A stretch of DNA of 64,000 bases from Pseudobdellovibrio exovorus JSS (GCF_000348725.1 NC_020813.1:1836248-1900247); one strand, 5' to 3'. Numbered from the stretch's first letter, positions 28,555-38,744 are shown. Translations and numbers: made by a program. The notes: generated from the letters alone by a model not told the origin.

Positions 28555-29265
28555 CTAGATTTCGAACTCCATTTGAACATCGACTCTTACTTTAATTTGA
28601 CCTGACGACAATTCAGTTGAAACCGCTGAATCTGATGCTGCACGCATCATCATGGCCTTTTCAAACATAGGCTGAGGTGTCGGCGGTGCGTAAGACGTAT
28701 GCTGGATTTTATGCACTGCTTTTATTTTGACTCCGGCTGCCTTTGCTAGCTCTTCCGCTTTTGAACGCGCATTTTTTACCGCATCCCCTAACGCTGAACT
28801 TTCAACTTCTGCCTTCTTATCGTAATCCCAAGCCACGCTTTGAATTCCAATACCGCTGCTTTCATTTTTACTCACAACCACTGCATCAAGGAACTGACCC
28901 ACATCATCTGTTTTACGATAGATCACAGAGACATTATGGCTAACACGATATCCTGTAATGCGGTTGGTTTGTGTTTTTTGATCGTAAGTGTACTCAGGAT
29001 TTACAGAGTAACCTTCAGTTTTCACATCTTCTTTTTTGATCTTATAACGATCTAAAGAGTTCTTAAACTGAGTGTACTGAGTTGCCTGCTGATCTTGTGC
29101 TTTCTTCGCTGTACTCGCTTTAGCCCAAGACTCAATACGAACAATCACCATGTTGGGCTCTACAGTTTTTTCTGCAGAACCATTCACCATGATAAGATGA
29201 CGATCGCTATCAGCAAACGTCACCAAACTTGAAAACAAAACCATAAGAGCGATAAAAGATTTCAT
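28555..29265 (-). CDS. SIMPL-domain (DUF541) periplasmic protein
   Basis: The ATG at 29265 has an AAAGGAAAG site and a signal peptide (MKSFIALMVLFSSLVTFA), so it is preferred to the frame opening at 29325. The 236-residue product has the SIMPL/DUF541 pattern: ...LIMVNGSAEKTVEPNMVIVRIESWA, ITGYRVSHNVSVIYRKTDDVGQFLDAVV, AVKNARSKAEELAKAAGVKI, and a final strand QIKVRVDVQMEFEI. E. coli YggE is a member linked to oxidative stress. The function in this organism is open. It begins 14 bases after the aconitase stop and is probably co-transcribed. Confidence 0.85.
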   Translation of the reverse strand: MKSFIALMVLFSSLVTFADSDRHLIMVNGSAEKTVEPNMVIVRIESWAKASTAKKAQDQQATQYTQFKNSLDRYKIKKEDVKTEGYSVNPEYTYDQKTQTNRITGYRVSHNVSVIYRKTDDVGQFLDAVVVSKNESSGIGIQSVAWDYDKKAEVESSALGDAVKNARSKAEELAKAAGVKIKAVHKIQHTSYAPPTPQPMFEKAMMMRAASDSAVSTELSSGQIKVRVDVQMEFEI

Positions 29266-29279
29266 ATCTTTCCTTTTGC

Positions 29280-31538
29280 TTATGCCCCGCGGATCAAATT
29301 CAGAGCTGATCCGGCCTTGAACCATTTGATCTGCTCAGCATTGTAAGTGTGTTTAACCGGAATCTGGTCAACTGTACCATCCGCGTGTTTTGCCTCCAAG
29401 ACCAGATTTTTACCTGGTGCAAGGTCGTTTAATCCACGAATTGTTAAAAGATCTTGTTCTTGGATTTTATCGTAGTCTTTAACGTCTACGAAAGTCAGAG
29501 CCAATACGCCTTGTTTTTTCAAATTCGTTTCATGGATACGCGCAAATGATTTTGTAATCACCGCAGTACAACCTAAGAATCTTGGCGACATAGCAGCATG
29601 CTCACGTGAAGAACCTTCACCATAGTTTTCATCACCGATGATCATCCAAGGTTTACCCGCTTTTTGATATTCACGAGCAACTTGTGCGAATTCTTTTTTC
29701 TCGCCAGTTAATTGATTTACACCTTTACCGATTTCACCTGCGATAAAGGCATTGTCTGCACCCAATAGCATGTTGTTCGAGATATTGTCTAAGTGACCAC
29801 GGTAGTTTAACCATTTACCACCTGGGCTGATATGATCTGTTGTACATTTACCTTTAGCTTTCGCTAAAACTAAATGATCTACAAAGTCACCGCCATCCCA
29901 TTTAGAAAACGGAGACAACAACTGCAAGCGGTCTGATGTTGGATTTACATCCACAACAGCAGAAGCCCCTTCAGGTTTTTGATAACCTTCTGTATCAGGC
30001 ACGAAACCTTTTTCAGGAAGCTCTGGAGCTTGAGGTGCTTTCAATTTGATTTTGCCTTTTGGACCTTCTAACTCGTCAGTGATCGGGTTGAAGTCTAAGC
30101 GACCGGCTAAGCCCAATGCCATCACCATTTCAGGTGAACCAATGAAAGCCAGTGTTTCCATATTTGCATCATTACGACCACGGAAGTTACGATTGAATGA
30201 CGTCACAATCGTGTTCTTTTCACCATGTTTCACGTCATCACGTTTCCATTGTCCAATGCAAGGTCCACAGGCATTCGCTAAAACGGTAGCTCCTACAGCT
30301 TCGAATGTTTTCATCTGGCCATCACGAGTGATCGTGTTTTGGATTTGAGTCGATCCTGGGGAAACTAGGAATGGTTGATTCATTTTCACACCGATTTCCA
30401 TCGCTTGCTCTGCAATCATCGCTGAACGACCAATGTCTTCGTATGATGAATTCGTACATGAACCGATCAAGGCACTTGAAAGATTCAATGTCCAACCATT
30501 AGCTTTTGCCTCTTCTGCAATTTTCGAAATTGGGCGAGCTAAATCCGGAGTATGAGGACCAACTAAGTGTGGTTCTAAAGCTGATAAATCGATTTCGTAA
30601 ACTTCGTCGAAGTATTTTGCTGGATTCGCTACAACATCTGCATCCGCAGTTAAGATATCTGTATTTTGATCTGCGATAGCTGCTAACTCTTTACGTCCTG
30701 TAGACGCCAAGTACGCTGCCATCTTCGCATCATATGGGAATACCGAACACGTCGCACCTAATTCAGCGCCCATATTAGTGATGGTCGCTTTACCAGTACA
30801 TGACAATGAGTTTGCCCCTTCACCGAAGTACTCTACGATTTTATCTGTTCCACCTTTAACCGTTAACATTCCGCAAAGTTTCAAAATCACATCTTTTGCG
30901 GCCGTCCAGCCATTTAATTTACCTTTTAAGTGAACACCGATCAGTTTCGGATTTTTAACTTCCCAAGGTAATCCCACCATAACGTCGCTGGCATCAGAAC
31001 CACCAACACCCACAGCGCACATACCCAAACCACCGGCATTCGGTGTATGAGAATCTGTACCAATCATCAAACCACCTGGGAAAGCGTAGTTTTCTAAGAT
31101 AACTTGGTGAATGATCCCTGCGCCTGGTTTCCAGAAGCCGATATTGTACTTAGATGAAGCTGTCGCTAAGAAGTTAAATACTTCTTTGTTCGACATATTC
31201 GAGGCCGCCATATCTTTTTCTTTACCTTGATAAGCTTGAATCAAGTGATCACAGTGAACAGTTGAAGGAACAGCCGCTTCAGATTTTCCAGCTAACATGA
31301 ACTGCAAAATCGCCATTTGAGCTGTCGCATCCTGCATCGCCACGCGATCTGGTCTTAACAACAAGAAACTTTTTCCACGCTCTAAATCTTGGTTTTGCGG
31401 GTCATCTAAGTGACCATAAATGATTTTTTCCGCTAAAGTTAATGAGCGGCCTAAACGCTTGCGGATCACCTCTGTTTTCGCGCGAGTTGTTTCGTAGACT
31501 TTTTTAACCATTTCTGGACTAGTTTCGATTTTTGCCAT
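29280..31538 (-). CDS. acn: Aconitate hydratase, mitochondrial-type
   Basis: The 752-residue enzyme isomerises citrate and isocitrate. The arrangement resembles eukaryotic mitochondrial aconitase: [15 protein letters not shown], the iron-sulfur ligand cysteines in [15 protein letters not shown] and [13 protein letters not shown], and the C-terminal swivel domain with the [37 protein letters not shown] block. It is neither the long IRP1/AcnA type nor AcnB. It feeds isocitrate to the TCA cycle that the OGDH operon completes. It is divergent from a LysR regulator. Confidence 0.95.
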   Translation of the reverse strand: MAKIETSPEMVKKVYETTRAKTEVIRKRLGRSLTLAEKIIYGHLDDPQNQDLERGKSFLLLRPDRVAMQDATAQMAILQFMLAGKSEAAVPSTVHCDHLIQAYQGKEKDMAASNMSNKEVFNFLATASSKYNIGFWKPGAGIIHQVILENYAFPGGLMIGTDSHTPNAGGLGMCAVGVGGSDASDVMVGLPWEVKNPKLIGVHLKGKLNGWTAAKDVILKLCGMLTVKGGTDKIVEYFGEGANSLSCTGKATITNMGAELGATCSVFPYDAKMAAYLASTGRKELAAIADQNTDILTADADVVANPAKYFDEVYEIDLSALEPHLVGPHTPDLARPISKIAEEAKANGWTLNLSSALIGSCTNSSYEDIGRSAMIAEQAMEIGVKMNQPFLVSPGSTQIQNTITRDGQMKTFEAVGATVLANACGPCIGQWKRDDVKHGEKNTIVTSFNRNFRGRNDANMETLAFIGSPEMVMALGLAGRLDFNPITDELEGPKGKIKLKAPQAPELPEKGFVPDTEGYQKPEGASAVVDVNPTSDRLQLLSPFSKWDGGDFVDHLVLAKAKGKCTTDHISPGGKWLNYRGHLDNISNNMLLGADNAFIAGEIGKGVNQLTGEKKEFAQVAREYQKAGKPWMIIGDENYGEGSSREHAAMSPRFLGCTAVITKSFARIHETNLKKQGVLALTFVDVKDYDKIQEQDLLTIRGLNDLAPGKNLVLEAKHADGTVDQIPVKHTYNAEQIKWFKAGSALNLIRGA

Positions 31539-31559
31539 GTGCCTGCTTTCTTATTTAGT

Positions 31560-31655
31560 TTTCAATTACGCAGGTAGAATCGGCTATATTTATTCCAGAA
31601 AAAATTGAATAATAGGAATATAATGTAGTATTATAAGGAATATATTAAAGGACCT
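31560..31655. promoter_or_regulatory. Divergent acn / LysR control region with repeats
   Basis: Between the divergent starts are AT-rich repeats. TTATTCC and GGAATATAA form an inverted pair (around 31591-31622), and AGGAATATA occurs twice, about 22 bases apart. This is what a LysR-type operator near an autoregulated divergent promoter often looks like. The GTG of the LysR gene has AAAGGA 8 bases upstream. Confidence 0.5.
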
Positions 31656-31660
31656 TTGTC

Positions 31661-32506
31661 GTGTTAGATGGAATAGAAGCCCTATTAGCCTTAGAAAGAA
31701 CGGGAACAATCAGCGAAGCTGCAGCCCAACTGCGCTTGACCCAATCTGCTGTCAGTAAGCGCATCCAATCCTTAGAAAATGAGCTGAAGTTTAAACTGAT
31801 TGAACCCCATGGTCGCCGTGTGAAGCTGACCTCCAAAGGACTTTCCTTTTTGAATAAAGCCCGTTGGTTGATGTCAGAACTCAAAAACCTGAAACAGCTC
31901 GAAACAGATAACGAAAGCCGCAAGTTCTCGATTGGGGTTTCGGACTCAGTAGCGGCTTCTTGGGGGCCAAAGCTCATTCGCCTAGCTGCGCGAAAACTCA
32001 AAAATGCCGAATTTGAAATTCACGTTCACCGCAGCACGCTGGTTGAAGAAAACGTCAAGCTTGGAAAATATCATCTGGGTCTTTGTATCACCACCTCTCA
32101 CGATCCTCAGATGGTCTCGACCACTATCCTAGAAGAGCCGCTAGTGCTTCTAACTAGTCCACACGACACAGAATTGGAAAAGCCAAAGCTTATTACTATT
32201 GAAAAAAACTCAGGCTCTTGGCGTGACCTCGAAGAGAAAATCCTAAAGCATCCCAAATTAAAAAACTATGAATTGCTGCATGTAGAATCGTTCGCGGCTA
32301 TCGTGCAAATGGTTAGGGAAGGATTCGGTCATGGACTGGTTCCCTTGGGTATTGCCCAAACAATGCAAATGCCGAAAAAGAATATCTTAATTCTAAGTCC
32401 CAATATTCGTCGTCATATCAAACTGATTTCTAGAAAGAATATTTCTCAGCTACCTGTGATTGAAGAGTTCCAGAAGCAAATGCAGGCACTCGCTTCCGAA
32501 TTGTAG
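31661..32506 (+). CDS. LysR-family transcriptional regulator
   Basis: The start is GTG 31661, supported by an AAAGGA site. The 281-residue protein has an N-terminal winged HTH (GTISEAAAQLRLTQSAVSKRIQSLENELKFKLIEPHGRRVKLTSKG) and a substrate-binding domain of the periplasmic-binding type (KFSIGVSDSVAASW, VEENVKLGKYHLGL, LVLLTSPHD). It is divergent from aconitase across a 120-base gap with dyad and direct repeats, so aconitase or the whole TCA block is a likely target; the inducer is unknown. Confidence 0.85.
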   Translation: MLDGIEALLALERTGTISEAAAQLRLTQSAVSKRIQSLENELKFKLIEPHGRRVKLTSKGLSFLNKARWLMSELKNLKQLETDNESRKFSIGVSDSVAASWGPKLIRLAARKLKNAEFEIHVHRSTLVEENVKLGKYHLGLCITTSHDPQMVSTTILEEPLVLLTSPHDTELEKPKLITIEKNSGSWRDLEEKILKHPKLKNYELLHVESFAAIVQMVREGFGHGLVPLGIAQTMQMPKKNILILSPNIRRHIKLISRKNISQLPVIEEFQKQMQALASEL

Positions 32507-32523
32507 CTAGAGTACATAAAAAA

Positions 32524-32542
32524 TGGGGCTTTTGCAGCCCCA
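32524..32542. terminator. Bidirectional terminator
   Basis: The stem TGGGGCT / AGCCCCA with the loop TTTGC is preceded by AAAAAA and followed by a T-rich stretch. It separates the convergent LysR and topoisomerase VI subunit A genes. Confidence 0.85.
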
Positions 32543-32548
32543 GATCTT

Positions 32549-33709
32549 TTAGACGTAATCGCCTTTTCTGATTTTCTCTAAGATGATCTTTTCTGTTTTG
32601 ATCGGATCTTTTGGGTCAACCGAGAAGTAACTTTGTTGCTCGCAACGGACTTTCTCTTTGATTAACCATTTTAAAATATCCGCCAATTCTCTATTCTTTT
32701 TGTCACGGAAGAACGGATCGTTTTCTAAAGCATCTTTCGCTTTTTTCAAAGCTCGCGCTTCTGCTGGATCAGATTCTTTCACTTTGTAGTGAGGTAAATC
32801 GTATTTCTTCACATCCCCAGGCAATACACCCAAGAAACGTACATTCGGCGCACTGAAATCACTATTACGAATCAATGAAGCGGCAGAGCCGGCTTTTAAT
32901 GTACGGAAGATATTTTGCAATGTGTACGCATCCAGATCGCCGAAAAAGTACATCGGTACATCTAATTGATTTTCAATCAACTTACACCAGCCACGCACAC
33001 CATTAGATGGAACCCCTTGAGCACCCATCAAGATACAATTATTACGTTTTGTGAACCCCATCGCTTGCAAAGTACCCGCCGTACCTTCTGATTCAACCAC
33101 AAGGCAAAAATCAATTTTCTTTTTCGCCTTAAGCTTTAAAGACTGAGGTTTATTTTTCGGCTGGAACGGTGACGTTCCCAATGTCGATAGATCCACAACA
33201 GCTTTATCTCCGTCTGGCAGAGCTTCTGTTACTATAAGTTGTTGCGAGTATGTTTGACCACCACGATCATTGGCGAAACAGTTTAGTTCTTCACGATAAA
33301 CTTCTAACATATCACCGATAAAGTCGATGATGCTGTCTGATTCACCTTGGTCATCAAAGTCCAAAGGCTTGTAACGAGAGTCGCCTTTGATGAGACCTTT
33401 ACAGATATAGTACAATTCACGCTTCGTATTGACTGCGCCAATATCTAAATTGCGCAACAAAATCTCGAGCATGAAAACCACACGGGCTAATTTTTGTACT
33501 GAAGATACATTCAACTCGGTTCGAACAACTTTCTCACCCGGAGTTAAGAACCCCACTTTAGCGTTGTAGTTAGAATTATCTAGCGATGTTTTTACAGCTT
33601 CTAGGTAAGGACGTTTTGAGCTTTCCAAGTCCTTCAACATTTTTTCAGCTAGGTTCTTCGCTTCTTTTGGAATATTTAAATTTAAATCACGTACTTTTAG
33701 TAAAGCCAT
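32549..33709 (-). CDS. DNA topoisomerase VI subunit A (Spo11-like)
   Basis: The 386-residue protein shows the type IIB topoisomerase A-subunit layout. The winged-helix CAP domain contains NTKRELYYICKG, where Tyr100 or Tyr101 is the expected DNA-cleaving tyrosine. The Toprim domain has the acidic Glu in LVVESEG (about Glu206) and the paired aspartates in FFGDLDAYTL (about Asp258 and Asp260). The following FRTLKAGSAASLIRNSDFSAPNVRFLGVLPGD is typical. With the B subunit it would pass one DNA duplex through another, removing supercoils and catenanes. The pair begins six bases after the B gene and is clearly one operon. Confidence 0.9.
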   Translation of the reverse strand: MALLKVRDLNLNIPKEAKNLAEKMLKDLESSKRPYLEAVKTSLDNSNYNAKVGFLTPGEKVVRTELNVSSVQKLARVVFMLEILLRNLDIGAVNTKRELYYICKGLIKGDSRYKPLDFDDQGESDSIIDFIGDMLEVYREELNCFANDRGGQTYSQQLIVTEALPDGDKAVVDLSTLGTSPFQPKNKPQSLKLKAKKKIDFCLVVESEGTAGTLQAMGFTKRNNCILMGAQGVPSNGVRGWCKLIENQLDVPMYFFGDLDAYTLQNIFRTLKAGSAASLIRNSDFSAPNVRFLGVLPGDVKKYDLPHYKVKESDPAEARALKKAKDALENDPFFRDKKNRELADILKWLIKEKVRCEQQSYFSVDPKDPIKTEKIILEKIRKGDYV

Positions 33710-33715
33710 TGCTAC

Positions 33716-35410
33716 CTACTTTTTATTCTTCTTAGTGGATTTTTTCGGTTGAACATCTTCTAAAGCTTCCAAATCTTCTTCTGTTCCCAACTTTTTAGCT
33801 TCTTTACGTTTTTGCTCTTCCAGCTTGCTCTGCGCTTGTTCTAAATCACTCATCGCCGCATCTGAATCACGGCCTAAGATTTTCTTCAAGCCCTCTTCCG
33901 CACGTTTACGACGAGATTCATTAGCTCCCGCAATCGCCACTAACTTTTCAACTAAGATCGGACCAAATTGCTCGATATGAGCTAATTTTCTTTCCAGATC
34001 CGCTTCTTTCATTTCGTGTTTGATGTGACGGGAAAGTTTTTGTCCCGCTTGCATCAACGCACGACGAATTTCTTCTACCAACTCATCCGAAGCATCAATC
34101 GTCTCTTTAGACGCATTCTTAAACTTAATAAACGGAGACACCACCGACACCGCAAATACATACGGACCCAATGGCAATGACTCTTTTGGTTGTGCTAAGC
34201 CGTAAGATTTCCAGTTTACGCTTTCAATAGCCCATGTGATCGCACAGCCAGATTTATCAAACTGTAAGGGAACACGGTTCGCGAAACGCAATAATTGAAC
34301 CGGTTGGTCATCAGAACCACGATTAATAAAGCGAGCTAATGAAACTTCAACAACCACTGGCTTAAAGTCACAGATCGTTGGCTTACGAGTCACCACCGAG
34401 AAAAAGTCCACTTGTCCTAAGCGATTGATAGACTTTGATAGCGCCTCTTCACCCACAGTCAAAACAGATTTAGTTGAAGGAGCCATCAAATTGGTTGCCT
34501 GAACCGCTTGGAAAACCTTCTTAAAGTCTTCTTCACTTAAAGATGTCAGCGGTTTTTCTAATAGAGACTTCGGCATACCCGCTTTGACAAAATCAGTTAA
34601 CGCTTGGTCCGAAATACGAGAAAACCCCGTGCGTAAGAACTTCGATAATGTGATTTTTCCATACAGATGAGAGTGAGTGATAAACTCACCTAGTTTAAAC
34701 GTATGAGGATGTGGCAAGGTGGCCTGTGGAATATCTGGAGTCTGTGTGCTGACTCGCTCTGTCTTAATCCAATCACCATCCCCAAGTTTATATTCTACAG
34801 AAACGTGAGGATTCAATAGGACAGTTCCTTCGATATAAGTCAAAAGACCGCCATCACCATTTAGCTGGATACGTCCATCCATTAAAAACTCAACGCGAGT
34901 TCCGTTGTTTTTCTTCCAGTCTAAAGTTTCTTTATTACGCATGATGCCTGTATTTGTTTTAATATCGACATCGATCTGAGCCGAAATGGCTTTGCGCATA
35001 TTTTTAGTTTTAGAAATAACTTGAACACCTTTAGCATTCGTCATCTGCGCCCATGTTGTTGCTGCAGAAATACCAATACCTTGTTGTCCACGGGAACACT
35101 GTCCACGACCAAATTTAGAAGAAGCTAAGTATTCACCGAATACTTTTGTTAAATCGTCCGCTTCGATACCCGGACCATTATCTTCAACAACGATTCTAAT
35201 AAGATCTGTATTCTTAGTGGAACCCGTTCCCACTTTAGTCACTTCAATTTGTAACTCAGGTAAAATTGCATGTTGTTCACAGGCATCTAAAGAGTTATCT
35301 ACCGCTTCCTTTAAAGTCGTGAGTACCGCCTTCAACGGCGAAGAAAATCCTACTTGTTGCAGGTTTTTTGCAAAATACTCAGCTGTACTACTTTTGGTGA
35401 TTTTGCTCAC
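33716..35410 (-). CDS. DNA topoisomerase VI subunit B (GHKL ATPase)
   Basis: The 564-residue subunit carries the GHKL ATPase fold. Motifs in order are AEYFAKNLQQVGFSSPLKAVLTTLKEAVDNSLDACE (Bergerat N-box with Glu35 and Asn39), VEDNGPGIEADDLTKVFGEYLASSKF, and RGQQGIGISAATTWAQM. The transducer domain with KSINRLGQ-like and RFANRVPLQFDKSGCAITWAI segments follows. The C-terminus ends in a Lys/Glu-rich tail. It binds ATP to close the gate that subunit A cuts. The resemblance is to archaeal topoisomerase VI rather than gyrase or topo IV. Confidence 0.92.
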   Translation of the reverse strand: MSKITKSSTAEYFAKNLQQVGFSSPLKAVLTTLKEAVDNSLDACEQHAILPELQIEVTKVGTGSTKNTDLIRIVVEDNGPGIEADDLTKVFGEYLASSKFGRGQCSRGQQGIGISAATTWAQMTNAKGVQVISKTKNMRKAISAQIDVDIKTNTGIMRNKETLDWKKNNGTRVEFLMDGRIQLNGDGGLLTYIEGTVLLNPHVSVEYKLGDGDWIKTERVSTQTPDIPQATLPHPHTFKLGEFITHSHLYGKITLSKFLRTGFSRISDQALTDFVKAGMPKSLLEKPLTSLSEEDFKKVFQAVQATNLMAPSTKSVLTVGEEALSKSINRLGQVDFFSVVTRKPTICDFKPVVVEVSLARFINRGSDDQPVQLLRFANRVPLQFDKSGCAITWAIESVNWKSYGLAQPKESLPLGPYVFAVSVVSPFIKFKNASKETIDASDELVEEIRRALMQAGQKLSRHIKHEMKEADLERKLAHIEQFGPILVEKLVAIAGANESRRKRAEEGLKKILGRDSDAAMSDLEQAQSKLEEQKRKEAKKLGTEEDLEALEDVQPKKSTKKNKK

Positions 35411-35716
35411 TTGAACCCCTTTTTAGGTCAAAAAGAGCCTCAAAAAACGCTGTTTTTCCCCTGTTTTACAACAAAAGAGCATGGATGTTTTGAGGTCTAA
35501 TTCAGTTAATTACATTTCATTCAAGGGGCAACATCCCCTTAAAATCAAGCCCTCAGGGTATTTGCGCCGCGTTAACCACCTGAAATGCACAGATTTTAAG
35601 AAATATTAAACCAAAGAGTTTTATTTCTAGCCAAAAATATTCGCTTTTTAAAAACTCCACCTTGCAATACAAAACCCCACCAGTACAGTGACAGGCCACT
35701 AACGGAGTTCAGTGCC
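35411..35716. other. Intergenic region upstream of topoisomerase VI and the DMT transporter
   Basis: About 300 bases without a plausible gene. A short hairpin AAAAAC-GCT-GTTTTT lies at 35443-35457. The rest is AT-rich promoter-like sequence for two divergent transcripts. Confidence 0.4.
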
Positions 35717-36625
35717 ATGGGTTTTATCTTTATTATTTTGGGAACATTAATGTGGTCCTTCGACACACTGATTCGCTATCCCCTGCTGGCCTCATTACGA
35801 CCAGACACCATGGTGTTTCTAGAACATGCGCTACTGACCATTATTTTTGTACCTCTGCTTTTTAAAACAAAGTCATTCTTCCGTCAGATGAATGTACGCC
35901 ACTTGACCTCGTTCCTTGTTATCGGTGTCATGGGTTCTGCCGTCAGCACACTGGCTTTTACTCAGGCCTTTGCTCTTATCAACCCTTCGCTCGTTATCCT
36001 TTTACAAAAACTGCAACCTATCGTCGTTATTTTATTGTCGGTGTTTATTTTAAAGGAAAAGTTCAGTCGACGTTTTTTTGCTCTGAGCGCACTGGCCCTT
36101 ATAGGCGTATTCCTTATTTCTTATCCTGATATATCACCGCTGTGGATGACGACAAACTCCCCCATCTTTCAAACGGGCTCGCACGCTCTGCTGGGATACG
36201 GCTTAACTTTGCTGGCTGTTATTGGCTGGGGAGCCTCGACTGTGTTCGGGAAAAAACTTTCAACAGAGGGCTTTAACGAAAATGAAATCATGGCTGGCCG
36301 TTTCAGCTTAGGGTTTCTATTTTTACTAGTGTTCTGCCTCAGCCAATCTAGTCTTCCGACAACAGAGATTTCTTATGATGTTTATCTTAAGGTTGCGGCA
36401 ATGGTTTTACTTTCAGGGCTTTTGGGAATGTCGCTTTACTATCGTGGATTAAGCCGTTTACCAGCTCATATCAGTGCGATTGCGGAAATGTTCTTTCCTT
36501 TAAGTGCTGTGATGATTAACTGGATTTTCTTAGGCAAAGCCCTTTTGCCGATTCAAATTGCTGGAGCCATTGTTTTAACTGCGTCCTCTATTGGGATTCA
36601 GCTTTCACGCCGTCATACAAATTAA
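35717..36625 (+). CDS. EamA/DMT-family transporter
   Basis: The 302-residue protein is almost entirely hydrophobic with about ten transmembrane helices, in two EamA halves. Landmarks are FIIILGTLMWSFDTLIRYPLL at the start, QPIVVILLSVFILKEKFSRRFFALSALALIGVFL in the first half and ISAIAEMFFPLSAVMINWIFLGKALLPIQIAGAIVLTASSIG in the second. Family members export metabolites such as amino acids, but the substrate is unassigned. The next gene is convergent and its stop abuts this one. Confidence 0.88.
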   Translation: MGFIFIILGTLMWSFDTLIRYPLLASLRPDTMVFLEHALLTIIFVPLLFKTKSFFRQMNVRHLTSFLVIGVMGSAVSTLAFTQAFALINPSLVILLQKLQPIVVILLSVFILKEKFSRRFFALSALALIGVFLISYPDISPLWMTTNSPIFQTGSHALLGYGLTLLAVIGWGASTVFGKKLSTEGFNENEIMAGRFSLGFLFLLVFCLSQSSLPTTEISYDVYLKVAAMVLLSGLLGMSLYYRGLSRLPAHISAIAEMFFPLSAVMINWIFLGKALLPIQIAGAIVLTASSIGIQLSRRHTN

Positions 36626-36946
36626 TTAGGATTCAAAATCGTCGTCCGTATTTTGCTGAGAAGCCAACTCTTCCATGGCCATTTCAGCGCGGGTTTTATA
36701 GCCCTTTTTCGTGTTGCAGTCTTTGCAACTAGGAACACAATTTTTTTTATCTGACTTTCCACCACGAGCAATCGGAATCAGGTGATCCATGGTTAGCTCA
36801 TCAGGCTTAAACTTTTGTTCGCAGTGATAGCAGATACCTTTTCCTAAAACCTGCTTCCACCAGCTTCCTTGGCGCAACTCACGCGCCTTGGCCTTTTCTT
36901 TCTTTTTATGTGCTTCACTGGCTGGAGCAAAATAGATATCCGACAT
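36626..36946 (-). CDS. HNH endonuclease-domain protein
   Basis: The 106-residue protein carries an HNH/5-methylcytosine-endonuclease-like zinc module: CYHCEQKFKPDELTMDHLIPIARGGKSDKKNCVPSCKDCNTKKG. The two CxxC pairs would hold zinc, and the DH, the N of KKNC and the following residues form the beta-beta-alpha-metal active site. The N-terminus is Lys/Arg-rich. It lacks a recognition domain, so it is either a small nuclease or a regulator. It begins 15 bases after the LTA-synthase-like gene ends, and is probably in that operon. No mobile-element context is seen. Confidence 0.85.
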   Translation of the reverse strand: MSDIYFAPASEAHKKKEKAKARELRQGSWWKQVLGKGICYHCEQKFKPDELTMDHLIPIARGGKSDKKNCVPSCKDCNTKKGYKTRAEMAMEELASQQNTDDDFES

Positions 36947-36961
36947 AGATGCTATGTAATC

Positions 36962-38692
36962 CTATTTAGCAGGATAGTAAAGTCGATTGTCGTAAAGTCC
37001 CTCGCTGAAGTATTGCTTCACGGCTTTTAGCTGCTGCTCGGAATCTTTTACATCCCCCAACAGTTCATAGTGACCATCCGAGTAGAGAGCAATGAACTTA
37101 GAACCACTCTGCACTAAACTACGAGCCAAATAGTTTTTATTTTTATAAGGGACATTCAGAATCTCTAAAAGGCTTGGCAAAATATCAATGTGTTGAGCCC
37201 ACTGATCTGTGTTTATGGACTTCAAATTCAAATCCGCAGGGCTAAAGAAAACCAATGGCACTGAGTAACGATCTGAAAATGATGGGTTGGATCCTAACTC
37301 TGGCCCCGTATGGTCGGCTGTAAAGACAAAGAGCGTATTTTGATACCATGGCTGCTGAGCCGCACACGCCATAAATTTCTGTAGGGCTGTATCCGTGTAA
37401 CGAATTGTTTTAAGTATCGGATGGCGGTCATCCTGATAAACGCCACGATAAGCCTCTGGCAAGTTATAGGGCTGATGTGATGATAGGGTGAAGATCGTCG
37501 TAAAAAATGGTGCAGAGAACTCAGTTAACTTCCCACAGGTCCATTGCAAAAATGGCTCATCATAAATTCCCCATGTTCCATCATTATCTTGTTGATGAGG
37601 GTACTCGTTCTTACCAAAGTAGTTTTCAATACCGACACTTTTGGAAAACCGATCAAAATGCATACTGCCATTGGCTGCACCATGAAAGAAACTGGTATGA
37701 TATCCCTGCGCGCCTAAAAGAGTGCCCAAACCAATAATTTCATTCGCCGAAAATTCAGAGTTAATAAAGGGCTCTTCCATTAGCGCCGGAATTCCTGACA
37801 GGATTGCAGCCATGCCCTCTATCGAACGACGCCCATTCGCGTAGGCTCTAGGGAAATCCACCGACTGCGAACGGAGCTGATTGAAATACGGCGCCACCTC
37901 TGGATCTTTTAACGCCAGATATTCTTTGGAAAAGCTCTCGAGTATAACTAATACAACATTTAATCGCTCTGTTTTAATCGGGCTTGGCTTTAAGTTTTGA
38001 GGATTTAATAGTGCCAGCATTTCATCCTGTTCATAAAAGCGCTCTTGCACTAACGATTTTTTACCCAAACTTTTCACCACAGTAAAAGTGGAATTCAACA
38101 CCAGATTATTCGCATAGGAACTATTAAAAAGCTTCGCGTCCACAAAGGTCAGTGGCTTGTGCTGAAGTCCTCCGCGTGAAAACAACACCCCGCAAACCAA
38201 CACACCAAAAATTCCTATTCCACGGCGTTTCCAGTCCCATCCATAGGTAAAACGTGAACTGATGCGGTAAGCGAGGTAAATGTAGACGGCAACAATCAAG
38301 ATAGAAAAAGTCGCCAGTGGAATATAAGGGAATATTAAATTTCCCACACTGCCCTCACCCACTAAGAAAAAGGAAGAGGCCGAAAAGCGTTTCGCTGTGA
38401 AATTGAAGAGCTCAGCATCGGCAAGATTCAATAAGTAAAACGTAGCGTTTAAAAGAATAAAGAACCATATCCAGACGGAACGCAAAATACGCGGTAAAAC
38501 CAATAGGCCTAAAAAACAAAGTCCCACGGAAATAGCCAGTACTGACAGGTCAAATCGAATGCCATTTAAAAAGGCCCATAGAATTTCAGATAGGCTTAAA
38601 GTCTTTAAAGACGCCCAATTCCATATCAGGAACTCAAGGCGAACCACGCTATAAACGATTAAATGAAGTATAAAGTACGCTAAAAACCACAT
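36962..38692 (-). CDS. LTA-synthase-like membrane sulfatase-family enzyme
   Basis: The 576-residue protein has about five transmembrane helices in the first 190 residues and a large periplasmic alkaline-phosphatase-superfamily domain. Visible motifs are LNVVLVILESFSKEYL with the metal-binding Glu, YANGRRSIEGMAAILSGIP with a Ser where LtaS has the catalytic Thr, SFFHGAANGSMHFDRFSKSVG and FTADHTGPELG with the metal-binding Asp-His. In Gram-negatives relatives add glycerol-phosphate or phosphoethanolamine-like groups to glycans or lipids. The substrate is not readable. The HNH gene follows it. Confidence 0.83.
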   Translation of the reverse strand: MWFLAYFILHLIVYSVVRLEFLIWNWASLKTLSLSEILWAFLNGIRFDLSVLAISVGLCFLGLLVLPRILRSVWIWFFILLNATFYLLNLADAELFNFTAKRFSASSFFLVGEGSVGNLIFPYIPLATFSILIVAVYIYLAYRISSRFTYGWDWKRRGIGIFGVLVCGVLFSRGGLQHKPLTFVDAKLFNSSYANNLVLNSTFTVVKSLGKKSLVQERFYEQDEMLALLNPQNLKPSPIKTERLNVVLVILESFSKEYLALKDPEVAPYFNQLRSQSVDFPRAYANGRRSIEGMAAILSGIPALMEEPFINSEFSANEIIGLGTLLGAQGYHTSFFHGAANGSMHFDRFSKSVGIENYFGKNEYPHQQDNDGTWGIYDEPFLQWTCGKLTEFSAPFFTTIFTLSSHQPYNLPEAYRGVYQDDRHPILKTIRYTDTALQKFMACAAQQPWYQNTLFVFTADHTGPELGSNPSFSDRYSVPLVFFSPADLNLKSINTDQWAQHIDILPSLLEILNVPYKNKNYLARSLVQSGSKFIALYSDGHYELLGDVKDSEQQLKAVKQYFSEGLYDNRLYYPAK

Positions 38693-38744
38693 AGTTGACC
38701 TTACAAGAGTTGCTCAAAAAGTTAATTTTTGCTACTACATTAGT

